The notes under the pieces are model-generated. The model had not been told where the DNA came from. It saw only the letters and a program-made list of their open reading frames with translations, and ran no database searches. Made by a program: the position numbers and the translations under genes. Of a DNA stretch of 64,000 nucleotides, positions 55,301 to 64,000 are shown piece after piece. This DNA is from Maylandia zebra. Its lineage: Eukaryota; Chordata; Actinopteri; Cichliformes; Cichlidae. Each line of letters opens with the position of its first letter. The first letter of the stretch is position 1. The stretch is taken from contig NC_135174.1 of assembly GCF_041146795.1 (NCBI RefSeq), positions 5,581,878 to 5,645,877 on the forward strand. Direction: 5' to 3'.

Positions 55301-57040
55301 CTGTGTGTTTTGAAGTTTTGAACCACATTTGAACTCGGGGTGTGTTTTTTTTTTTTTTTTTTTATGGGGATAAATATTCTCAACAAACACTGAACACAAC
55401 TTATTTTATTGTAACGCTTAAAGTCAAAGAGGGTCGGGCAAAGCACAATCAAATAAAACTTTAAAACTGACACCCACCCCCATTAAGAATATCTGGTAAA
55501 TACAAAGCTGTACATATCTTCTGACTACTACAATCGCAGTGGTGGTAGGATCATGGTAAGAAGTCGCTTCTCTACAGCAAAAATGAGTCACGACGAAGGA
55601 CTGAAGTTCACCTTTCAGCAAGACACCACATCCCAGATTTGGATACGGATTTCTCTCCTAATATTAGCTATTTGCTGATTTGTATGTATGACTCCAGACA
55701 CATGAAAAACGTGAGAAACACTACAACCATTTAATTAGTGCTAATGACGCATAGTTTTTCCATGAGAAGGCATGCTGCAACGTCCCCTGTAACATGTTTT
55801 GAATGAAACAAACACAACAACCAGTTGATTTGAGCAGAATGTAAATGAGAAAATAAACAACTCCACACATAACAAATATTAGGGAATCTATTTTTTGGAA
55901 TAAAAGTGTCTGCTAACATTTTCAGTATCATTATTCATCTTAAAAACTATTCACAGAAACCAAAACCCCCTTTTTTTGTACCAAACTCTAAACATATTTC
56001 ATTCTGCAAAGTTGACCAAATTGAACATGACCCTATGTGAACGAGTGGAAGTGCAAAAAAATTACAGTAGAAGAACTATTTTTTTGTACTTCCACACTGG
56101 CTTCATTTCTCAGCTCCAAAGGTTGTCCCTTGGTGTCAAAGGGTCTGGCTATAGTCATACGCAGTAATTGCTGTGACATTCCTTTGAGGCTGGAGTGAAA
56201 AGGTTTTGGTGACAATGAGCATATTCTATTACTGACCATGGTTTAACAAATGGACGTAGTAATTTATTTAGTATAACCCAAAATGAGACTTATAATTAGA
56301 TGTGTTGAGGTGACTGTTGTGATCTGGCCTTATATAATTAAAATGGAATTGAATAAACCCGGGAACATGTTTACAAAGGCCTGTTTTAAATTTCTGAAAA
56401 ACTATTTTCTTGCCATTGTTTACGACCTTCTTCATAATGGTCATCAGCTGTTTATTGTGCTTTAGCAAAACAATTCATTAGACAGTAGTATATGAACTAA
56501 TTTTGTTACTTGCCTATGAACAGTCCTGTGGTTTTCATTTCTCTGCTGCATTAACAGGTTGCTTTGAGGCCATTAAAAATAACTCAGATCTAAGGCACGC
56601 TAAGCTATTTTCAACTATAGAAAACCTGTACAGAAACAGGTTCAAAGTTTAAAGTGTGATGTTATGATGAAATAGTACATGCCATACTGCATATGTTTTG
56701 CATACTGCATAGTACAGTACATACTTTGTGAAGGCAACAACCAGTCATACCTACTGCCACTTAGGATCACCAAGTAACCTAACCTCATGCATGTCTTTGA
56801 ACTGTAGGAGGAACCCAGAGAGAACATGCAAACTCCACACAGACTCCCATGACCGTCTTGCTGGACGGTCACACATTACATTGTAACAACTGTTATTCAC
56901 ATCACCAAGTGATTTTAATGTAACTTTTGTTGTACAGTATGCATTATGTGTATGTTAGTGGTATACTAATTGATGGAATACTTCCTTATCTCAGTCTTAC
57001 CACTGTGCTATTGAACCTAAAGTGTGTTACCACTTTGGAT
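55301..57040. other. Intergenic between mprip and rai1, part 1
   Basis: AT-rich, with a T run at 55345-55363 and a SINE-like minus-strand fragment at 56765-56860. No gene supported. Confidence 0.6.
56765..56860 (-). repeat. SINE-like repeat fragment, copy 5
   Basis: On the minus strand: GTGTGGAGTTTGCATGTTCT and CTGGGTTCCTCCTAC, the middle segment of the repeat at 556-838. Both ends are missing. Confidence 0.6.
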
Positions 57041-57345
57041 TTCATCATTATTTATTATTCATCTCTGGCTCTCTTCCACAACTTGTGTTTTGTCCTGTCT
57101 CCCTCACCTCACTTCCAATGGCTCACGGTGTGGCATGGGTCCCCTCCCTGAGCCTCTTCTGTCAGAGGTTACTTCCTGTTAAACGGGAGTTTTTCCTTCC
57201 CACCTTCGCCAAGTGCTTGCTCATATGGGGTCGTGTGATTGTTGGGATTTTCTCTGTGTTATTGTTATTATTAGTAGTACCTCACAATATGAAGCACCTC
57301 AAGTGTAGTGACTTGATGCTAATATAATGAAACTGAACTATTATT
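57041..57345 (+). repeat. Interspersed fish repeat with ATAAT-type tail
   Basis: It contains CTCCCTGAGCCTCTTCTGTC, GGTTACTTCCTGTTAAACGG, GAGTTTTTCCTTCCCACC and a tail GCACCTCAAGTGTAGTGACT then ATATAATGAAACTGAACT. This order of phrases is common in fish genomes. Apparent open frames here (for example at 57022-57327) belong to the repeat, not to a gene. Confidence 0.75.
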
Positions 57346-57608
57346 ATTAGTAGTAGTTGTTGTTGTTGGCCTTTCTTTAATACTGCTATCAGTAGCAACG
57401 AAAGATCATAAAACACTCAAAAGTAAGGCACTGATTAGTACTTTCTATTAGATCACACCACTCGTCTCCCATAATGCCTTTCTGTTCCTTAGCCAAGTGA
57501 CAACTGTTTCATTGCTCGGTTTGACTTGTCAGGGCACCCGATATCAGATGACGGCAATGCTGAATAAAAAGAAAACACAAAAAACTTTTCATCATCAGTG
57601 ACTAGCAG

Positions 57609-57656
57609 CAGAACTTGACCTTGAAGTAGGCTAGCCTACTTCAAGGTCAAGTTCTG
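57609..57656. repeat. Perfect 48-bp palindrome with two TCAAGGTCA sites
   Basis: CAGAACTTGACCTTGAAG at the left is matched exactly by CTTCAAGGTCAAGTTCTG at the right, with TAGGCTAGCCTA at the centre and no spacer. Each arm holds a TCAAGGTCA half-site (ERR/SF-1/ROR-type), facing outward. It lies about 0.4 kb before the presumed rai1 first exon. Confidence 0.95.
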
Positions 57657-57983
57657 AAGCTTTGACAGCTTGCACGCAACCGCTGGATAACTGGCAAATT
57701 AATTTATCTGGAATAGATACTGAGTTTCATTTCACGAAACCTTTTTTGTATTTGGACTTTGCTTTTTATTGACATGTTAAAATTTTATAGCACTAAACCT
57801 ACTGGTAATTACTTTATTGTGAAAGGAGTGCCCGGAAGCCTTAGATTATGTACAACTTGACAGTGCTGCTATCAGAGTAGTGTGTTCCTGGAAAGTGTGT
57901 GGATCTTTATTTAATTTAGGGCTTTCTCACTTTGTAATTTTTACTGGGGTTCATTAGAATAGATGTGTTGCTGAAGGAGATGT

Positions 57984-58040
57984 GGGGCGGGAGGGATTCT
58001 TAACTGGACGTTTAAAAAAGCTGCGATTTCTCCCGTCCGG
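57984..58040 (+). promoter_or_regulatory. rai1: Presumed rai1 promoter and first non-coding exon end
   Basis: A GC box, GGGGCGGGAG, is at 57984-57993, followed by a short exon-like stretch ending at TCCGG|GTAAGT (58040/58041). That donor is a perfect match to consensus, and an upstream exon is needed because the start codon exon opens with a strong acceptor. The transcription start is not resolved. Confidence 0.5.
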
Positions 58041-59130
58041 GTAAGTTTTGATCAGCAGCAGAACAGCACAGCGCATTACCTCCGCTCTGTCTTTGTTTCA
58101 TCCAGCCGGGCCTTGCCCCGATGCTTGCTGTTCTCTTTAATTGAGAGAACGTCTCGCCAAACTCCATGAAAAGTAACCCGTAATTTGATAATACCTTGGT
58201 TTACGTGTTGTTTGGACCTCTACTAGCGAACAGGATGTCTTTCTCTAAATCTTTAAGATCTACTCTTCAATTCGGAACTCATTTAATAAAGCAAAGGCCA
58301 CAATTTTAAACAAAATAAAACATCTTTAAATCTCATTGGCTGCTGTTTTCGCACTAAAGTTAGTAAGAGCCGCAGTAGGATGTAACCCACGGTGTCTGTC
58401 ACTGAGCTATAAAAGTTGTCAATTTATCGGAATAATCACACTTTGCGGGCAGTGGACCTCGCCGAAATGAACAGTGGCTGTTGTCGATAAGTAGAAGTTG
58501 ATAAATCACGTTTTGTATGATACGGTTTCCAGTCTTGAACTAAAAATCCCTTAAAGTTCTCAAATCTTTAATGCAGTTAGAGAATGTTACCGGAGCCGGG
58601 CCTAGCTAGCGTTAGCTGTGGCTAAGCTAAGTGTGGTTAGCAAGCTCGACCTGTTAGTTCTAGTAGTTAAAAAGTCAGTCCAGCGTTCGGACAGAGATTA
58701 TTGGGTAAACGTAACAACTTTTTATTCAGAACATTTAATACTATTAAGACAATTTGGAAATAAGCCAAAGCGTAAATTGTCAGTTAACCCTTGCCATATT
58801 CTCCAGCGTTAATGAAAATCAAGCACACGTCAGTTTCCAAGCTAATTTTAATAGCATGACTTCATTTGTACGGGGTTGTGGTTCAGTTCTTTGCTTCAAA
58901 TGAAATAAGCTTACTTTTGAGTGTGTTGAATAACAGTGTAACAAAGTGTCAACTCAATGTAATGGTAAAAAGTAAAACTGTGATTTGGAGCTTTTGGGGG
59001 GAAAGAGTATTTGGTCTTAGGAAAGCCACTCTGGTTATCCTGTGTAGTGGTGAAATAAACCCAGAAACTGATCTCTGTATGCCACCATTTATAAGCTAAC
59101 ATGAATATCTTCTTCATTTTTCTACTGCAG
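58041..59130 (+). other. Presumed rai1 5' UTR intron
   Basis: 1.1 kb between the donor at 58041 and the acceptor TCTACTGCAG ending at 59130. AT-rich with no recognised feature. Confidence 0.5.
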
Positions 59131-61802
59131 TTGTTATGGAGCAGCCACCAGGGAGCATAGATGATCTACAGCCTCAAGAGCTCTCTACTTCCTGCATCCC
59201 CACTGTGATCGACCTGGCCAGGAAAGGGGAAGAATGTGTCCTCAACTCCACGACGGCTTTTGATGGCTTGTCGATGGTCAAGAGCCCCGGCTGGTTCCCA
59301 AACTCTGGGAACAGCAACCCTGGATTACAGGGATTCTCAGAGACCAGCTCCTCAGACATCGCACACCAATCAGGGGATCAAATTCAGCCAGACAATGCCT
59401 TCTCGCGCACTACAGTCACCCTTTCATACGTGAGCCGGTCTCACGTCTTGTCTTTTCAAGACACCCTATCTCAACACTCGCCTCTGTACAGTGTGTCGCC
59501 TATCAGCAAGTTCTCCCTCCACCCTCCTTGTGACACAGATAAAGGGCTCGGGGAGACCGGCTATGCAGTGAACCAGCATTACTTGGCGCAGGTTGAGGGG
59601 CCCGAGGACCTCGCCACACAGACGGAACTTTTTCAGTCATTGTCTCAGGCTCAAGGGGGACTGGAGAACAATGTGGACAGAACACAGGACTCTCATGAGT
59701 GTAACAGTGGAGTCACTTTCGGTGAGAATCACAGCCTTGCTGGTGATGACAGCCCACATCTGGATAACTGTTCAGGAGCATGTGCCGAATCCTCTCCAGA
59801 GACTGTCACCCCTGTCACAGAGAAGGACGCGGAGAAAGCAGGCGCTGAGGTGCTCTTTCTCATGTCTAAGACACCAGAGCAGGTGGTTGCCTCAGACAGT
59901 GCGGGTGCCAGAGACCTTTGTTCACTGAGCAGGGAGTATATAAGTCCTCTGGAGGACCCTGTTTCCCCCTCTGCTACCTCACTGGACGATGTGGAAGATG
60001 TATTTGTGCTGCCTCAGGCCTCGAGCTCACCCAGCGGCGACAACTCTTATCTTGAGACAACTGAGGGGGTCTCGTGTGATAGCTTGAATACAGAAGGGGC
60101 CATTCAGCCAAGCTCTGGCATCAGCGATGGCACCACAAGGTTGGATTCAAGTGATGAAAATAAACAGCCGGGCAGTAGACGAAAGGCTGCGCTGGAGCCT
60201 TTGATCGACTTGACAGATGATGTTTGTGCAGCGGAAGTTCCTGAAAACAATCACAAGACTGTTATTCCTCACATGAACGGGAATGCAAAGGCACTAGAGA
60301 GAAGTTTGAAAGAAAAGAAGCTGCCAATACGTTCCAGCAGAGGGACACGGCTAGAGGCCATAGTTATGAATATAAATTCAAGCAGGTATAAAGTATCAGG
60401 ATGCATACGCACTAGTAACAAAGTTAATGCTTCCCAGTCAACATCTAGCGATTCCACTATATCTATTTCTAAGAAGAAAGACTCTGTGTTAGCAGGTAAA
60501 AGGAGAAGCCGAGTAAAAGTGTCTGCCTCAGCGAAACCAGTGAAACAGAAAGCAGTAACTCCTCTGAAAAGAGGCAAATCAAATAACCTGAATACTGACA
60601 GCTGCAAAGACTCTACCTCTGATTCAGAAATGATCGGTAATTCTAAAAAGTCGCGGCGCAGCGCACCTCCAAAAAGCCCCCGGTCTGCTGCGCGGAGAGA
60701 GAGTTCAAAGACTGAACCGGTGAATGTTTCCCAACCTGTGCACCCACCCGAAACTAGCCCTGTGAAGTCAAAGAGGAAAACCTCCCCACAGTCAAGTCCT
60801 CAGTTTGCTCTACATAATAACTCAAAGGAGGAGCCTGAACTGCTTCCTCAGCCAGACCCCTCAGTGGAAATCCAGGTGGCAAGATTTTCACCACCATCAA
60901 AATCTCCAAAGAAAAACCAAGGCAAAGCCAACAGCAGATCTCCTGCTAGCAAAGCGTCGCCCACTGCCAAGACGAAGGCTGCTCGCACTCCCAAAAGAAG
61001 GCGAAAGAAACATAAAGCGGGTCAGTCTTCGTCCATGTTTTCCCCAAAAGAGCCTGAGATCAAGCTCAAGTATGTCAACTACAAGGAGGATAAAAGGGAT
61101 ATGAGGCCAGACAGTTTCTCTCCGTTTATCCACGTGGAGCGTCAGCAGTCCTCTCCGTCGCTGTGTACTGTCGTCAATTACCCAGAGGAGGTAAGGGCGC
61201 AGCACAAGAAGGGCTCGCAGCAGCAGGCTAATACCAGCGGCTTCATTTCTGCAGTCGTACCCAGCACTTCCTGTCTGCAGCTGGGCCGGGTGTCCACTCA
61301 CGGTCAGGATCAGCGCCCTCTTATCTGCTGCCTGTGTGGGCAGTCAGCCAACGCCATGGACTTGGGGGACCTTCACGGCCCTTACTTCCCTGAAGGTTAC
61401 CAGCCGAGCACCAAAAAACCAGCCAGCACTTTAGGCCTCAAAGAGGATGACTACAGTGATTCGGACTCTTCATCTTGCAGCATGAGAGGAAGGGGGAGGA
61501 AGTGTGCCGCTGTGCCCGCTGTGCGGGCCCTGAGGCCTGGAGCTCAGCTGAAGAAGAGGGGCCTAATAGAGAACCACCGATGGAACATCAGCACCATCGG
61601 CACAGGCAGCCCTGCAGCTAAACGAGTGCGGTCAGATGCTAGCTCTGCGAATGTGGAGGACTGGTATAGCCCCCCTATGTTGCTTCTCCAACCTTGTGAA
61701 TACTGGCTTCATGAAGACTGCGGCATCTGGTCTGCAGGCGTGTTCCTTGTGAAGGGCAAAGTGTACGGCCTGGAGGAGGCTGTCAAAGTAGGCCAGGAGA
61801 CG
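59131..61802 (+). CDS. rai1: rai1 large coding exon
   Basis: Acceptor TCTACTGCAG then TTGTT and the ATG; donor AGACG|GTAAAT. The ORF continues 17 codons past the donor to a stop at 61857-61859 and that extension is intronic. The first 350 residues are low in recognisable motif and rich in Ser, Asp and Pro; the last 160 form the first half of the extended PHD finger. No in-frame upstream exon with the usual MQSFRE start was found. Confidence 0.83.
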
Positions 61803-63595
61803 GTAAATCTGCACTTTAAATTTGGAGTGTTGCACAATAGCACATGGACTCATAGCTGATATAATGAAGCTGGAAATGAAAGCAGCATTGTGATGTTAAT
61901 GTACTGCAGGTGGCTTGTTTTCTGTGCCTGTAAGAGAGTTATATATTTTAAATGCTTTCAAATCACTGCAAGAGGAAATGTGAATAATTAGCTTATTAGC
62001 TCAGTTAGAAAAACACTGGAAATTATTGGTGCAGGGAAAACGACAGTGAGACACTATTTTTGGGGAGATCTCTTTACTTTTTGGCAAAGTTTTAACCATC
62101 TACACAGTAAGATGGGTACAGTGCATTCTCTTTTGAGGCCAAAAGTCAAAATTTGCAAATAGCCAGTCAGGATTTCTCACCTGGAACACCTCCCTGAACT
62201 CAGGCTTCCAACTCGGAAACCTGGAGCAGTCTCACTAACTGTAGTCTGTGTAGCTACTGTTGTATATTTTCTACTGGCTAAAATAGTCATATGCACTGAC
62301 CCGGTTCTGTCTGTGAACGTGCTGCAGCAGTGTTTTTAAGTACTGAAATCCAAGCATAGGGAGTGTTGTTAGTGATGTATTAGTAATAAATATATACGCT
62401 CCCCCTTGCTGAGGAGCAAATGAAATCCGGATTTTCCAACTTTGCTACCAAGACTTGGTAACCTCGAGAGTGACGCCACTCCCGGTTCCAACATGGGTCC
62501 TCCAAGGCCGTTATTCTTAAGGAGAAAAATGGTGCCAGTGGCTTTACAACCATATAATTACAAGCACTGTGCAGTCAGAGTTAGGTTCTAATTTAGTTCT
62601 TTATAACCTACTTGATATAACCAGTTAGAAACCTTGTGAGAAAAGGCGAAAATGACCGAAAGTTGATTTAAAGGTTCTAGTTTCTGAAACTATCCTTATT
62701 CAGCATGTAGTTCAGATGACCTAGTCCAGAATTCCCCCAATGTTTCATTTGCCTCTTTTTAAGATAAGATCATTAAATTAAACATTGATCTCTTTTTAAG
62801 TCATTAGTAGAAATCTTGCATAACTTAAGGCCTTCGATATTTATATGATGATATCAAATGTGTGTTTCATAAAACAGTCCCTGCAAAATGTGTCACGGCA
62901 AACTTTTGACTGTTGGTTGAGGTCATACAGCTCAAGATAACCTGAGCTAGCTTGTGTTCATCCATTGTTCTACACATACACTTGAGACACTGCAGCTGGA
63001 GGAGCAGCTAGTGCCAGCATGTCCCTGCAGCCACCGGAGTAGGAGTTATGCATAGAAATTAATAGAGGTGATAGTATATTTTAGCTTGAGCATGCCTCGG
63101 GGACTTTTAGTTTGATGCCTGATACGACTGAAGATCAACATTGGCATCTTAAAGTCAAAGTGTCTCCTGTATGAAGGGTACACCAAGGCAGCGTTCTTTC
63201 AATTTCTCCCAAGGTGATAAGGTGTTAACCATCTTAAACCATCATGAGTCAGACCGATGTCAGATTGGTGGTAAATGCAGCCTTTCGGTTTCGCTTTATT
63301 TTGAAAGACTGTTAAAGAGCCTCACTGTTTACATCAGCCATTGTACATTATGACGACTGCTGCTGAAGGCAGTGTTTTAATTAAAACTATATAGTAATTA
63401 CCTTAGTGCTATATATCCTGTCCCATGTAGTAAAAATGGAAATCACAGCTTGCAGAAGTGTGCACGATGTCTTCTCTTAACCTCATCTGCTGTTTTTTCA
63501 GACGTGTTCAGCGTGCAATGACCCAGGTGCTACGCTGGGCTGTTTCTTCAAAGGCTGCCCCAACAAGTACCACTACAGGTGTGCTCTGGAGTCAG
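59136..63595 (+). CDS. rai1: RAI1/TCF20-family chromatin protein, probably rai1 (3' end outside window)
   Basis: Exon 1 of the coding part is 59136-61802 (889 codons) and the next is 63502-63595, both in phase 0 at their junction. The 5' part is serine-rich and disordered. Then come a SUMO-interaction-like motif (LIDLTDD, about 356-362), the RGTRLEAIVMNI motif shared with RAI1 and TCF20, many SP/KSPR sites, a basic block TPKRRRKKHK (about 618-628), EPEIKLKYVNYKE, SFSPFIHVE and CTVVNYPEE. An extended PHD finger starts at Cys731 (CCLCGQSANAMDLGDL), with WLHEDCGIW and, across the intron, CSACNDPGATLGCFFKGC and KYHYRCALES. RAI1 is a nuclear histone/nucleosome reader. AxxxDLGDLxGPYxPE and AVKV favour RAI1 over TCF20, as does linkage to mprip. 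The protein would be about 940 residues, half the usual 1,900, and lacks the glutamine-rich N-terminus. The final exon of the finger is beyond the window. Confidence 0.82.
61803..63501 (+). other. rai1 intron in the ePHD
   Basis: 1.7 kb. It contains a repeat copy at 62170-62480 related to 40226-40425. No exon recognised. Confidence 0.7.
62170..62480 (+). repeat. Interspersed repeat related to 40226-40425
   Basis: Shares CTGGAACACCTCCCTGAACT, CAGGCTTCCAACTCGGAAAC and a later GAACGTGCTGCAGCAGTG with the mprip intron 12 copy. Confidence 0.6.
63502..63595 (+). CDS. rai1: rai1 second coding exon: core of ePHD zinc finger
   Basis: The acceptor CTGTTTTTTCAG is followed by TCSACNDPGATLGCFFKGCP and NKYHYRCALES, supplying Cys and His ligands of the second zinc-binding half. 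It ends S G|GTACGC, leaving one base of a split codon for the exon outside the window. Confidence 0.85.
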
Positions 63596-63727
63596 GTACG
63601 CAGCAGAGCAAAAACTCTTATCATGCCAGTCTTGTGCAATTTTAAAATTTGCATGCATGCTTAAGTTGTAGACTGCATGTAAAAGATGGACCCGAATTAA
63701 TTTCATTGACCAATAATTTTCGTCATA

Positions 63728-64000
63728 GTTTGAAACTTTTGTCACGAAATGTCTGTGAAGGTTCTCAGTCATCCAGGTCATCGTAGTCAAAGGAGCTTGC
63801 AAAGAAAAGCGTCTGGACTCCTTTAAGTTGCTTGAAGACGTTTCACCTCTCATCCGAGAAGCTTCTTCAGTTCTAAGGTCAAATGGCGGAGAGTCCCAGA
63901 TTTAAACCCAGTGGGAGTATCCCCCCCCCCACAGAGGGACAAAAGGACCCCCTGATGATCCTCTAATCACCTGAGCCAAGGTGTGAAAATGGGTGTGGGT
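63728..64000 (-). repeat. Widespread fish repeat at the right edge
   Basis: The plus strand reads GTGAAGGTTCTCAGTCATCC, AGGTCATCGTAGTCAAAGGA, GCTTGCAAAGAAAAGCGTCT, GACGTTTCACCTCTCATCCG and GAGTCCCAGATTTAAACCC. On the minus strand an open frame encodes SRRFSLQAPLTTMTWMTENL, a phrase I know as repeat-derived from fish annotation. The element continues past the window. Confidence 0.75.

Noticed and set aside
57022-57327. 101-codon open frame
   Set aside because: It lies within a common interspersed fish repeat and is not a gene.
59136-61859. 907-residue reading as a complete protein
   Set aside because: The last 17 codons follow a GT donor at 61803; the zinc-finger pattern resumes in the exon at 63502.
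59136-63595. Identification as TCF20
   Set aside because: The ePHD phrases (ANxxDLGDLxGPYxPE, AVKV) and FSPFxxVE, CTVVN are closer to RAI1 as I recall both, and the gene sits beside mprip; TCF20 remains the main alternative.
63548-63853. 101-codon minus-strand frame
   Set aside because: Part is the reverse strand of the rai1 exon and part is the repeat phrase RRFSLQAPLTTMTWMTENL.

Overview
This is a 64 kb piece of a vertebrate nuclear genome, almost certainly a ray-finned (percomorph-type) fish. The coding exons are short, with GT-AG introns, and the proteins match known vertebrate families. The non-coding DNA is full of teleost-style transposon debris (hAT, Tc1, pogo/Tigger-like and piggyBac-like pieces, tRNA-headed SINE-like copies) and TA/CA microsatellites. 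No prokaryotic features, CRISPR arrays, rRNA or tRNA genes were seen. The exact species cannot be read from the window.

Layout. Bases 1-5500 are intergenic with repeats. A complete dhrs7c-type gene (SDR-family, sarcoplasmic/endoplasmic reticulum retinol dehydrogenase-like) lies on the minus strand at 5504-7834. It has six coding exons, and a likely non-coding first exon and TATA-like promoter near 8914-9080. About 0.5-1 kb away, head to head on the plus strand, begins mprip (myosin phosphatase Rho-interacting protein). Its 24 constitutive coding exons run from 10471 to 54408. Two further points matter for its isoforms: a 2,577-nt exon that can be skipped without changing frame, and an alternative terminal exon at 52949-52981. 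The long and short forms are predicted at 1,965 and 1,106 residues. After a 3.5 kb gap, a plus-strand gene of the RAI1/TCF20 family (probably rai1) starts at 59136. It has one large coding exon, a second coding exon at 63502-63595, and its 3' end lies outside the window.

How the genes relate. They are not an operon and act separately. The dhrs7c product is a membrane-anchored retinoid oxidoreductase-like protein. Mprip is an actin/RhoA/myosin-phosphatase scaffold with two PH domains and a coiled-coil tail. Rai1 is a nuclear chromatin reader with a C-terminal extended PHD finger. MPRIP and RAI1 are also close together in the human 17p11.2 region, so that pair looks like conserved synteny; dhrs7c is, as far as I recall, more distant on human 17p.

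The most interesting observations are the phase-neutral giant mprip exon, two alternative mprip C-termini, and a perfect 48-bp palindrome carrying two opposed TCAAGGTCA nuclear-receptor half-sites upstream of rai1. Also notable are two hAT elements with perfect 8-bp target duplications, a decayed THAP-domain reading frame, a degenerate cofactor motif in dhrs7c, and a long TA/CA tract about 50 bp before an mprip splice acceptor. I found no convincing previously undescribed biological system; the window reads as three known gene families in repeat-rich fish DNA.
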